Numbered from the stretch's first letter, positions 1 through 6,108 are shown. The stretch: 12,016 nt of DNA from JAICTV01 sp035634055 (GCA_035634055.1 DASQDR010000037.1:1-12016), one strand, 5' to 3'. Numbers and translations are program-made. Notes: generated by a model from the letters alone, not told the origin.

Positions 1-1
1 G

Positions 2-109
2 CCCGCGACGCCCGCGGACGCCGCGACACCGGCGACCCCCGCCGCCCCCGCAGACCCGGCCGCCGCCCCCGACCCCGCCCCGGCGACCCCGCCCGCCGCG
101 CCGCAGTAG
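2..109 (+). CDS. C-terminal tail of an Ala/Pro-rich protein (partial)
   Basis: The frame beginning at base 2 stays open from the window edge to a TAG at 107-109 and encodes about 35 residues made almost only of Ala, Pro, Asp and Thr, ending in PAAPQ. Such Ala/Pro tails are common low-complexity C-termini or linkers in GC-rich planctomycetes. Its function cannot be read from this piece. In DNA this GC-rich, open frames arise easily, so reality as a coding tail is likely but not certain. No terminator hairpin with a T tract follows it. Confidence 0.45.
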   Translation, partial: PATPADAATPATPAAPADPAAAPDPAPATPPAAPQ

Positions 110-270
110 AGCGCGCCGGTCGAGATGCGCAACGCACGAGCCCGCCCGCGGGAACCCCCTTCGTCGGTCAGCGTGGCTCGTCGGGTCGCCGACCTCTGGC
201 GGTGCCGAGGGCCTTCCCGGCCCTTTCACGACCACCGCGACCCGCCCACATGTACGACCATGCCGCCGCG

Positions 271-324
271 CATGGCCGCGCCGCTGCGCATGACCGCGCC
301 GCCGCGCGTGACCGTGCCGACGCA
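271..324. repeat. Three imperfect 18-bp tandem units
   Basis: Units at 271-288, 289-306 and 307-324 share the layout CATG(G/A)CCGCGCCGC(T/C)GCG, with the third unit more diverged. The period is a multiple of three, but the frame has no recognisable protein. It is most simply explained by slippage in GC-rich DNA. Confidence 0.5.
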
Positions 325-392
325 CGCACCGCCGCGGGAGCCGCGGGAGCCAGGGCTCATAATTCATCCGGCCGCGCCGACCGCCGTCTCCG

Positions 393-400
393 CTAATCTT
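393..400 (+). promoter_or_regulatory. Weak -10 candidate before the peroxiredoxin start
   Basis: CTAATCTT lies 6 nt before a GTG (407) that is directly followed by ATG (410). Its spacing resembles the TACAAT boxes of the MFS and cysteine desulfurase genes, but the hexamer match (TAATCT, pattern TAnnnT) is poorer. No Shine-Dalgarno sequence lies between it and the start. It is a candidate only. Confidence 0.3.
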
Positions 401-409
401 TGCACCGTG

Positions 410-1279
410 ATGCCCGCCGCCCCCGACATCGCCGCAACGAGCGCCGCCACGACGGCCGCCTCTGTCGCGAGCGCCGCCGTCGCCGCCACCGCTAGCGACA
501 CTCCGCTGGCCGCCACGGCCGCCAGCGCTAGCGACACTCCGCTGGCCGCCACTGCTGCCACCCTGCCCGCGACAGCGTTAGCCGCCACCGCCACCGCCGC
601 CGCCGCCGCCGCTACGGCCGCGCCCGCGCCCGCGCTGGCGCTGGCGCTCGCCCCCGACTTCGCCCTCCCCGACTGCGGCGGCCAGATCGTCCGCCTGCGC
701 GACCGCCTCGGCCGCGGCCCGGTCGTGCTGGTCTTCTACCGCGGCCACTGGTGCCCGTACTGCCGCCGCTACCTCGCCAAGCTGCAAGCGAATCACGCCC
801 ACTTCCTCGAGCGCGGCGCCGCCGACATCCTCGCCATCAGCCCGGAGCCCGGCGCCACGAGCGCGCAACTCGCCCGCGACCTCGGCCTCGCCTTCCCCCT
901 CCTCGCCGACCGCACCGGAGAGACCATCGCCCGCTACGGCGCCCGCCACCCCCTCTCCCGCGCCGGCGCCGCCCGCGCGGCCGCCCATGCCGCCCGCGTG
1001 GTCGTCGCAGCCCGCGTGGTCGTCGCCGCGTCGCCGCGCGCGCCCTCGCGCAGCGTTCTCCCTGCCGTTTTCGTCCTCGACGCCGCCGGCGCCATCCGCT
1101 TCGCCCGCGTCGACCCAGACTACAAGCGGCGCACCACCATGCACACGATCTTCCGCGCGCTGGATGCGGCGCGGGCGGAGGGCCGCGAGACGCGGGAGAC
1201 GCCGGCGCGACGGGAAATGCCGGAGGCGCGGGAGACGAGGGAGGCACCGGCCTCGCCGGGCGCGCTGGGCGCTCCTTAG
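410..1279 (+). CDS. Peroxiredoxin-like (AhpC/TSA family) protein with Ala-rich N-terminal extension
   Basis: This is a 289-residue protein from ATG 410. GTG 407 is an alternative start. Residues about 83-265 form an AhpC/TSA thioredoxin-fold domain: APDFALPD, then VLVFYRGHWCPYCRRYL with the peroxidatic-type Cys at 115 and a second Cys at 118, then FPLLADRTGE and VFVLDAAGAI. Family members reduce peroxides with cytosolic thiols. The CPYC arrangement suits an atypical or Prx-like enzyme, so the substrate is uncertain. The first 80 or so residues are Ala/Thr low complexity with a 12-residue repeat (ASDTPLAATAAS), and no ATG, GTG or TTG codon in this frame allows a shorter start. An 18-bp tandem duplication (ARVVVA twice) sits inside the domain before the last strand. 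The C-terminus is a charged Arg/Glu/Pro tail. No signal peptide is seen. Confidence 0.75.
   Translation: MPAAPDIAATSAATTAASVASAAVAATASDTPLAATAASASDTPLAATAATLPATALAATATAAAAAATAAPAPALALALAPDFALPDCGGQIVRLRDRLGRGPVVLVFYRGHWCPYCRRYLAKLQANHAHFLERGAADILAISPEPGATSAQLARDLGLAFPLLADRTGETIARYGARHPLSRAGAARAAAHAARVVVAARVVVAASPRAPSRSVLPAVFVLDAAGAIRFARVDPDYKRRTTMHTIFRALDAARAEGRETRETPARREMPEARETREAPASPGALGAP
491..552 (+). repeat. In-frame 26-bp direct repeat in the peroxiredoxin N-terminal extension
   Basis: Two identical 26-bp copies at 491-516 and 527-552, 36 bp apart, begin GCTAGCGACACTCCGCTGG and encode the repeated ASDTPLAAT peptide. A GCC microsatellite follows near 586-612. Exact identity including wobble bases points to a recent duplication. 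Confidence 0.85.
992..1026 (+). repeat. 18-bp-period duplication inside the peroxiredoxin domain
   Basis: GCCCGCGTGGTCGTCGC occurs at 992-1008 and again at 1010-1026, keeping the reading frame and giving ARVVVAARVVVA. It lies in the variable segment before the VFVLD strand, where length change is tolerated in this fold. Confidence 0.85.
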
Positions 1280-1335
1280 CGGGACGAGGAGCGGCCACGA
1301 GCGCAGCGGGGGCTGCCGCCCGATCGGCGCGGGAA

Positions 1336-1408
1336 TGGGAGCGCTCGGATTCGAACCGAGAACCAAGGGATTATGAGTCCCCTGCTCTGACCGTTGAGCT
1401 ACGCTCCC
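1336..1408 (-). tRNA. tRNA with CAT anticodon (elongator Met or Ile2)
   Basis: The reverse complement folds as a full 73-nt cloverleaf. The acceptor stem is GGGAGCG/CGCTCCC, the D arm is GCTC...GAGC, and the anticodon arm is GGGGA-CTCATAA-TCCCT with CAT at + positions 1373-1375. The variable loop is TGGTT, the T arm is CTCGG-TTCGAAT-CCGAG, and the discriminator base is A at 1336. The 3' CCA is not encoded. The anticodon stem-loop with the adjoining variable loop (GACTCATAATC...TTGGT) resembles bacterial tRNA-Ile2, whose C34 is modified to lysidine by TilS. Elongator tRNA-Met also has CTCATAA, so the identity is unresolved. It is not an initiator, since it lacks the GGG/CCC pairs flanking the anticodon loop. 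Confidence 0.95.
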
Positions 1409-1519
1409 GGCGGCGTTGGCGGGCGGACCCCCAAGCCTACCCCGCGCCCCGCAAACCTTCCAGTGACCCCGCGCTCGCCGCGCCCGCCGCAGCCGCGCCC
1501 GCCGCGCCTCGCCCCTGAC

Positions 1520-1525
1520 TACAAT
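1520..1525 (+). promoter_or_regulatory. -10 box TACAAT of the MFS gene
   Basis: TACAAT lies in otherwise GC-only sequence, 9 nt before the ATG at 1535. A transcript starting 6-8 nt downstream would begin on or one to three bases before the ATG, giving a nearly leaderless mRNA. No Shine-Dalgarno and no clear -35 are visible. The same hexamer precedes two other genes in the window. Confidence 0.6.
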
Positions 1526-1534
1526 CCGCCCCTG

Positions 1535-3124
1535 ATGTCCGACCGGCCCTTCTCATCGTTCCAAGCGAGCACGCCGCCCTCGGCGGCCGCCGGCGCCACC
1601 GCCTCCGCCCAAGCCCCCGTTGCGGCGCGTGGCGGTCATCCTGCCGCCCGCGCCGGCACCGTCGCGGGTGCCAGCGATCCCGCCGCCGCCGCCCGCGCCG
1701 ACGATCCGTGCCCCGCAAATCCCGTCGCCGCCCGCGCCGCGGGTCGTGATGATGATCGCGTCGCCGCCGCCGCCATCGCCGCCGCCGGCGATATAATCCT
1801 CCGCCCCGGCCTGCGCAGCCACGCCACGCTCGCGCTGTGCGCCGTGCTGCACGCGTTCACCCACGCCTACGCCACGCTGCTGGTCCCGCTCTACCTGCTG
1901 GTGCGCGACGACCTCGGCCTGCCCGGCGTCGGGCGGGCGTCGGCGATCGTCACGGTGTACGGCCTGGTTTACTGCTTCCTCAGCTACCCCGCCGGCCTGC
2001 TCGCCGACCGCTTCAGCCGCAGCCTGCTGCTGGGCGTCGGCCTGCTCGGCAACGCGCTGGCGGTCGCGGCCATGGGACTGACGCGGCGCTACGAGCTGCT
2101 CATGCTCTGGTCCGTCCTCGGCGGCGCGTTCGGCGCGATTTTTCACCCCGCCGCCAACGCCCTGGTCCCCGCCCACTACCCGCGCTCGCCCGGGATGGCG
2201 ATCGGCCTGCTCGGCATCGGCTCGGGCATCGGCTTCTTCGCCGGCCCGCAGTTCGCCGGCTGGCGCGCCCAGGCCGCCAACTGGCACTTTTCCTCCGTTG
2301 TCAACTGGCAACGCCCCCTCGTCGAGGCCGGCCTTGCCGGATTTGTGGTGGGTGTGATCTTCCTGCTCATCGCCCGCGAAGCCCCGCGTCCCGCGACGGC
2401 GCGAGGACCGGCGGCGCGCCAGCCGCTGCGGCCATCCCCTGCGTCCCGCGCGTCGCGGGCCGAGCCGGCGGGCGCCCTCGGCCCCGCGCTGCGCGGGGCA
2501 GTGGTGCGGGTGGCCCTGGTGCTCGGCCTGCGCGACTTCGCCGGCATCGCGACCCTCTCCCTTGCCAGCATTTACTTGCAGCGCGCCCACGGCCTCGACG
2601 CCGCGCGCACGGGTTTGATTGTCGGCTCGATGATGCTGATCGGCGTGGTCGTGAGCCCGCTGGCCGTTTACCTCAGCGGCGGGGCGCGGCGGCTGCCGGT
2701 GCTGGCGGGGCTGCTGCTGGCCGGCGGGGCGGTGGTCGCGACGACGCCGTTGTGGCCCGCGCGGTCGGTCCTCTGGGTGCTGATGACGTTCATGGCCTTC
2801 CAGCTTGGCAGCTACGCCGTCAGCGACGCGGCCATGCTCGAGCGCGTCCCCGGCGCGGTGCGCGGGCGGGTGGTGGGGCTGTTCCTGACCGTCGCCGGCG
2901 CCCTGGCGTCGGCCTCGCCGTGGGTAATGGGGTGGTGGACCGACCTGCTGGGCGAGCGCGCCGAGCGGCCGTCGGCCTACCTCCCCCTGTTCGGCACGAT
3001 CGGCGCGACCATGGCCGCCGCCGCCGCGTGCGGCCCCCTCCTCCACCGCCTCGGCCCCGTCCAGGGCCCCCTGATCGAGCCCATCAGCGAGACGGCGCCC
3101 AGAACCGCCGAACCCCTCCTCTAA
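1535..3124 (+). CDS. Major facilitator superfamily transporter, Fsr-like
   Basis: This is a 529-residue membrane protein. After an 85-95 residue Ala-rich N-terminal extension, about 12 hydrophobic helices follow, split by a basic Ala/Pro/Arg loop around residues 285-325, as in the 6+6 MFS fold. The loop between helices 2 and 3 carries MFS motif A (GLLADRFSRS, from residue 154). GAIFHPAANALV followed by RSPGMAIGLLGIGSGIGFFAGP resembles the fosmidomycin-resistance (Fsr) group of drug exporters, though the substrate cannot be read. ATG 1535 is chosen because it directly follows a TACAAT box. No start codon occurs in frame between it and the first helix, so the extension seems genuine. The gene stands alone, convergent with the polyprenyl synthase gene. 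Confidence 0.85.
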   Translation: MSDRPFSSFQASTPPSAAAGATASAQAPVAARGGHPAARAGTVAGASDPAAAARADDPCPANPVAARAAGRDDDRVAAAAIAAAGDIILRPGLRSHATLALCAVLHAFTHAYATLLVPLYLLVRDDLGLPGVGRASAIVTVYGLVYCFLSYPAGLLADRFSRSLLLGVGLLGNALAVAAMGLTRRYELLMLWSVLGGAFGAIFHPAANALVPAHYPRSPGMAIGLLGIGSGIGFFAGPQFAGWRAQAANWHFSSVVNWQRPLVEAGLAGFVVGVIFLLIAREAPRPATARGPAARQPLRPSPASRASRAEPAGALGPALRGAVVRVALVLGLRDFAGIATLSLASIYLQRAHGLDAARTGLIVGSMMLIGVVVSPLAVYLSGGARRLPVLAGLLLAGGAVVATTPLWPARSVLWVLMTFMAFQLGSYAVSDAAMLERVPGAVRGRVVGLFLTVAGALASASPWVMGWWTDLLGERAERPSAYLPLFGTIGATMAAAAACGPLLHRLGPVQGPLIEPISETAPRTAEPLL

Positions 3125-3190
3125 GCCTCCGAGGGTACGGCCCTCAGCCGCCCAGGCACCTGCTAAACGGTGAGGCCGGACCCCAAGCAG

Positions 3191-3274
3191 CTCAGGCAAA
3201 GCTTTGAGCGGCCGAGGCAAGCCGCTCAGCGGCTCAGGCAAGCCGCTCGGCTGCCGAGGCAAGTCCCTCAGCGC
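3191..3274. repeat. Four tandem copies of a 21-bp unit
   Basis: Copies lie at 3191-3211, 3212-3232, 3233-3253 and 3254-3274. They follow (C)(T/C)(C/G)AGGCAAGCCGCTC(A/G)GC(G/T)G and alternate a CTCAGG and a CCGAGG beginning. Within them AGCCGC-TCA-GCGGCT is a perfect small hairpin. The sequence from 3127 (CCGAGGGTACGGCCCTCAGCCG) looks like a decayed copy. The period keeps a reading frame, but no protein is recognisable. Confidence 0.85.
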
Positions 3275-3287
3275 CTCCGCCCCCACG

Positions 3288-3308
3288 AAAAAACGTCGCT
3301 TACGAACG
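3288..3308 (-). terminator. Possible rho-independent terminator for the polyprenyl synthase transcript
   Basis: Read on the minus strand, CGTTCGTAAGCGACG forms a short stem (CGT and CG pairing with CG and ACG across one bulge, loop TAAG), followed at once by TTTTTT. It lies about 260 bp past the polyprenyl synthase stop. The stem is weak, so the call rests mostly on the T tract, which is rare in this GC-rich DNA. Confidence 0.35.
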
Positions 3309-3339
3309 CTCCCGCCCCCGCGAACGCGGCTTTTATCGC

Positions 3340-3367
3340 GCCCCGCGCCCCGCGCCCCGCGCCCCGC
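3340..3367. repeat. Four tandem GCCCCGC heptamers
   Basis: Exact GCCCCGC units lie at 3340, 3347, 3354 and 3361, followed by a variant GGCCCGC. It is a simple sequence repeat in the convergent intergenic region. Confidence 0.85.
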
Positions 3368-3570
3368 GGCCCGCGCCCGCGACCCCGCGGCCATCGCCCT
3401 TATCGCTCCGCGGCGACCACGCGATCGAAGTAGAGGGGACAAGAACGATGCCGTGGTCCAGCAGGGTGAGCCTCAGCGCACCTTCCTTCAGCCCGTTCCC
3501 AAAGCCCCGCGTCCGCTCTCGCTAAGGCGCGGGCCGCCTGTTCATTCGTGGCGACGCGCGTGGTGGAGGA

Positions 3571-4635
3571 TCAGATTGGGCGGTTGACGACGAAGTCGGC
3601 CATCGTGTCGAGGACGCGGCGGGCCTCGGTCTCTGGCAAGGTGGTGAGTGCGGAGCGGGCTTGGTCGACGAGTTGGCCGGCGCGGGCGCGGGCGTAGGCG
3701 ATGGAGTCGCTGGGGAGGATCAGGTTGCGGATGCGCTCGAGCTTGTCCGCGTCGCGGCTGCTGATCAGCGACCGCAGGAGCGCCCGGTGCTCGGGCGGGG
3801 CGGTGGCGAGGAAGTGGATCACCGGCAGGGTCATCTTCTGCTTCTCGAGGTCGATCCCGAGCGTCTTTCCGACCGTGCCGGCGTCGCCGACGATGTCGAG
3901 GATGTCGTCCTGGATCTGGAAGGCGATGCCCAGCGAGCGGCCGTAGGTCTCCAGCGCCGCGACCTGCTGCGGCGTGCCGCCGGCGAAGGTCGCGCCCAGC
4001 AGGCAGCAGGTGGCGCAGAGCACGGCGGTCTTGCGGGTGATGATCTGGAGGTAAACGGCCTCGGTCAGATCGAGGTTGTTGCGGTTGTCGATCTGCAGCA
4101 GTTCCCCCTCGCACACTTGGTTGGTCGTCCGCGCGATTGTGCGCGAGGCGAACTGCGACTGGAGGCTCGAGCAGAGGTGGTAGCTGTGGCTGATCAGGTA
4201 GTCGCCGAGCAGCACGGCCGCCTCGTTGCCGCGGAGATGGTTGATTGTCGCGCCCTTGCGGCGAAGCTCCGCCTCGTCCAGGACGTCGTCGTGGACGAGC
4301 GTGGCCATGTGGACCATCTCGACTACGGTGGCGAGAGTGATGTGGGCATCGGAAACTTTCGCTGCGCCGCTGCCCGCGCTCGCCGCGCCGCCCGCGCCCG
4401 CGACGGCCTGGCCGCTGAGCAGGACCAGCATCGGCCGGAGCATCTTGCCGTGGAAGCGGGCAACGTGCTTGACCAGCGCGTTGACGCACGGGAGGTCACT
4501 GTCGAGCTCTTCACGAAAACGCTGCGTCACCTGCGCCAACTGCGGGGCAATGCACTCGGTGAGGCTGGCCAATGCGGCGTTGGCGGCTCGGGCGTTGGCG
4601 GCGCGGGCGGCGGCGGATGTGGGTGTATTCTCCAC
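3571..4635 (-). CDS. Trans-polyprenyl diphosphate synthase, probably long-chain
   Basis: From GTG 4635 this encodes 354 residues. The enzyme condenses isopentenyl diphosphate onto an allylic primer and would make the side chain of menaquinone or a related lipid. Visible landmarks are GKMLRP (substrate binding), the first Asp-rich motif DDVLD at 116-120 within ATLVHDDVLDEAELRRKG, GDYL, EGELLQ, and the second Asp-rich motif DDILD at 243-247 within FQIQDDILD followed by GKTLGIDLEKQKMTLP. A small residue (Ala) five before the first Asp is typical of long-chain (IspB/HepT-like) enzymes rather than FPP or GGPP synthases. A longer upstream frame exists but runs through repeat DNA. The GTG start follows a TACAAT box by 12 nt and is preferred. 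The first 20 residues are Ala/Asn/Arg-rich. The gene is divergent from the cysteine desulfurase gene. Confidence 0.9.
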   Translation of the reverse strand: MENTPTSAAARAANARAANAALASLTECIAPQLAQVTQRFREELDSDLPCVNALVKHVARFHGKMLRPMLVLLSGQAVAGAGGAASAGSGAAKVSDAHITLATVVEMVHMATLVHDDVLDEAELRRKGATINHLRGNEAAVLLGDYLISHSYHLCSSLQSQFASRTIARTTNQVCEGELLQIDNRNNLDLTEAVYLQIITRKTAVLCATCCLLGATFAGGTPQQVAALETYGRSLGIAFQIQDDILDIVGDAGTVGKTLGIDLEKQKMTLPVIHFLATAPPEHRALLRSLISSRDADKLERIRNLILPSDSIAYARARAGQLVDQARSALTTLPETEARRVLDTMADFVVNRPI

Positions 4636-4647
4636 GGTTGGCGGCGA

Positions 4648-4653
4648 ATTGTA
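4648..4653 (-). promoter_or_regulatory. -10 box TACAAT of the polyprenyl synthase gene
   Basis: On the minus strand TACAAT is followed by 12 nt and then GTG GAG AAT. Initiation 6-8 nt past the box leaves a 4-6 nt leader at most, too short for a Shine-Dalgarno. No convincing -35 lies 17 nt upstream (TTCGCC). Confidence 0.55.
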
Positions 4654-4743
4654 GCGGACGCAGTGAAAGCGGCGAATCGCGTCGGGAAGTTTCGGAAAGA
4701 TTGAAAGGAGGAGGGGAGCGACGGAGCGTCGGAGGAAGAGTGG

Positions 4744-4891
4744 GGGACTGAGGAACTGTGGGACGAAGGGACTAAGGGAGCAACGCACCTTCGCCCTCCT
4801 CCATCCGCTCGTGCCGTCATGCGTCTGAGCCGACTGGTGAGTGCTGAGCGATGGAAGCCTCCGCCCCTTAGTCCCTCCGCCCCTCAGTCCC
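4744..4891. repeat. Imperfect inverted repeat of GGGACT-type short units
   Basis: The left arm (4744-4778) is a run of GGGACTGAGG, GGGACGAAGG and GGGACTAAGGG. The right arm (4865-4891) reads CCCTTAGTCCCT...CCCCTCAGTCCC, its reverse complement with a shorter middle. About 86 bp separate the arms. The surrounding DNA is purine-rich on the left and pyrimidine-rich on the right. It would form a large stem-loop if transcribed. The arms look like members of a short-period dispersed repeat family. Confidence 0.7.
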
Positions 4892-4930
4892 TGACGTCCT
4901 TCCCCTCCCTCACCGCGGCGGTCGCCCGCG

Positions 4931-4936
4931 TACAAT
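4931..4936 (+). promoter_or_regulatory. -10 box TACAAT of the cysteine desulfurase gene
   Basis: TACAAT is followed by CTTCCC and then the GTG start at 4943. A transcript starting 7 nt past the box begins exactly on the GTG, a textbook leaderless arrangement. There is no Shine-Dalgarno, and the -35 position (CTCACC) is weak. Confidence 0.65.
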
Positions 4937-4942
4937 CTTCCC

Positions 4943-6100
4943 GTGGACCTGACTTACCTCGACAACAACGCCAGCACGCGACCGGCGCCCGAGGCGGTGA
5001 AGGCGATGCTGCCTTACCTCCAGGAGTTCTTCGGCAACCCGTCCAGCGTGCACCGGTTCGGGCAGAGCGCGCGGCGGGCGATCGACGAGGCGCGGGCGCG
5101 GGTCGCGGCGCTGGTCGGGTGCGGCGACGCGGAGGTGCTGTTCACCGGCGGGGGGACCGAGTCGATCAATACGGCCGTGCGCGGGCTGCTGGCGGCGCGG
5201 GCGCCGCGGCGGCGGATCATCACCACCGCCGTCGAGCACTCGGCCACGCGCGAGCTGTGCCAGCAACTGGCGAAGGAGGGGCTGGCCGAGATCGTCGAGC
5301 TGCCCGTGGATCCGGCCGGCGCGCTGGACGACGCGGCGGTGCGCGACGCGATCACCGACGACGCGGCGCTGGTGACGATCATGTGGGCCAACAACGAGAC
5401 GGGCGTACTGTTCCCCGTCCAATCGATCGCGGCGCTGTGCCGCGCGCGGCGCGTGCCGTTCCACTGTGACGGGACGCAAGCGGTCGGGAAGATCGCGGTG
5501 GACGTGGCGGCGGCGGGCATCGACGCAATGAGCTTCGCGTCGCACAAGTTCCACGGCCCCAAGGGTGCGGGAGGGCTGTTCGTGCGCCGGGGGCTGCGAT
5601 TCCGGCCGCTGCTGGTCGGCGGGCCGCAGGAGCGCGGGCGGCGCGGCGGGACGGAGAACGTGCCGGCCATCGTCGGCATGGGCGCGGCGGCGGAACTGGC
5701 GAGGGCGGCGCTGCCGGAGATGCTGCGCGTCGCGCAGCAGCGCGACCGCCTGGAGCGCGAGATCCTCGCGCAGATCGACGGGGCGCACGTCAACGGCCGG
5801 ACGGACGCGCGGCTGCCGAACACGACCAACATCGGCTTCGCCCGGCTGGAGGCCGAGGCCATTCTGCTGCTGCTCAGCGAGCAGGGCATTGCCGCCAGCG
5901 CCGGCGCCGCGTGCAGCAGCGGCAGCCTCGAGCCCTCGCACGTGCTTCGCGCGATGAAGATCGACCCGAAGGTCGCGCACGGCGCGATCCGCTTCAGCCT
6001 CTCCCGCTACACGACGGATGCGGAGATCGACCGCACGCTGGACGTGCTGCCGGGGGTGATCGCACGGCTGCGCGCGGTGTTGCCGGTGGGGGTGGAATGA
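4943..6100 (+). CDS. Cysteine desulfurase, group I (NifS/IscS type)
   Basis: This 385-residue PLP enzyme would remove sulfur from cysteine to give alanine and an enzyme persulfide for Fe-S clusters or tRNA thiolation. All key parts are present: YLDNNAST at the N-terminus, GGTESIN, His99 in EHSATRE stacking on PLP, N151 in WANNETG, D176 and Q179 in HCDGTQ, the PLP lysine K202 in SHKFHGPKG, and RGGTENVP. The sulfur-carrying Cys324 sits in the long loop AASAGAACSSGSLEPSHVL. That loop and SSGSLEPSHVL place it in the NifS/IscS branch rather than SufS. Length is normal. GTG 4943 is supported by the promoter and by the start of homology. No IscU, IscR, TrmU or ThiI gene lies beside it, so the partner is unknown. 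Confidence 0.95.
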   Translation: MDLTYLDNNASTRPAPEAVKAMLPYLQEFFGNPSSVHRFGQSARRAIDEARARVAALVGCGDAEVLFTGGGTESINTAVRGLLAARAPRRRIITTAVEHSATRELCQQLAKEGLAEIVELPVDPAGALDDAAVRDAITDDAALVTIMWANNETGVLFPVQSIAALCRARRVPFHCDGTQAVGKIAVDVAAAGIDAMSFASHKFHGPKGAGGLFVRRGLRFRPLLVGGPQERGRRGGTENVPAIVGMGAAAELARAALPEMLRVAQQRDRLEREILAQIDGAHVNGRTDARLPNTTNIGFARLEAEAILLLLSEQGIAASAGAACSSGSLEPSHVLRAMKIDPKVAHGAIRFSLSRYTTDAEIDRTLDVLPGVIARLRAVLPVGVE

Positions 6101-6108
6101 GCGAATAA

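Larger units (their letters stand above)
110..409. other. 300-bp gene-poor stretch upstream of the peroxiredoxin gene
   Basis: An open frame runs through this stretch into the peroxiredoxin gene, but its predicted peptide has no domain and looks like composition-driven read-through. I treat the stretch as non-coding. It contains three imperfect 18-bp tandem units at 271-324, each starting C(A/G)TG(A/G)CCG. It also contains two AT-rich islets in an otherwise GC-only landscape, CATAAT at 358-363 and CTAATCTT at 393-400, which are promoter candidates for the gene that follows. Confidence 0.5.
3125..3570. other. 446-bp convergent intergenic region with tandem repeats
   Basis: No credible gene is seen between the converging MFS and polyprenyl synthase genes. 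It contains a 21-bp tandem repeat (3191-3274, with degenerate copies possibly from about 3127), a GCCCCGC heptamer array (3340-3367) and a minus-strand hairpin with six Ts. The last 140 bp before the polyprenyl synthase stop show only an imperfect GC hairpin near 3505-3540 (minus strand GCCCGCGCC with GGACGCGGGGC). Confidence 0.6.

Noticed and set aside
125..409. Peroxiredoxin start at ATG 125
   Set aside because: The added 95 residues are composition-driven and span a tandem repeat; AT-rich promoter-like islets lie inside this segment and a start at 407/410 follows them.
1792..1797. Perfect TATAAT hexamer inside the MFS coding region
   Set aside because: The nearest in-frame start downstream is GTG 1844, which would remove the beginning of the first membrane helix. 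It encodes Asp-Ile-Ile at the domain boundary and is probably incidental.
3191..3274. CRISPR array
   Set aside because: The 21-bp units are directly adjacent with no unique spacers, and no cas gene is present.
3323..3336. Plus-strand terminator CCGCGAACGCGGCTTTTAT after the MFS gene
   Set aside because: The stem is only four pairs with a tetraloop and the T tract is short; it is too weak to call on its own.
1553..3442. 629-codon minus-strand ORF opposite the MFS gene
   Set aside because: It is Gly/Arg/Gln-rich with no domain and exactly overlaps a well-supported transporter on the other strand; it is a GC-rich antisense shadow.
3661..4704. 347-codon plus-strand ORF opposite the polyprenyl synthase gene
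   Set aside because: It mirrors an enzyme with both Asp-rich catalytic motifs, and its own peptide has no recognisable family.
4636..4935. N-terminal extension of the polyprenyl synthase up to the ATG at 4935
   Set aside because: It would run through the inverted repeat and the TACAAT promoter, giving Ser/Pro/Arg-rich peptide with no similarity to the family's N-terminus.
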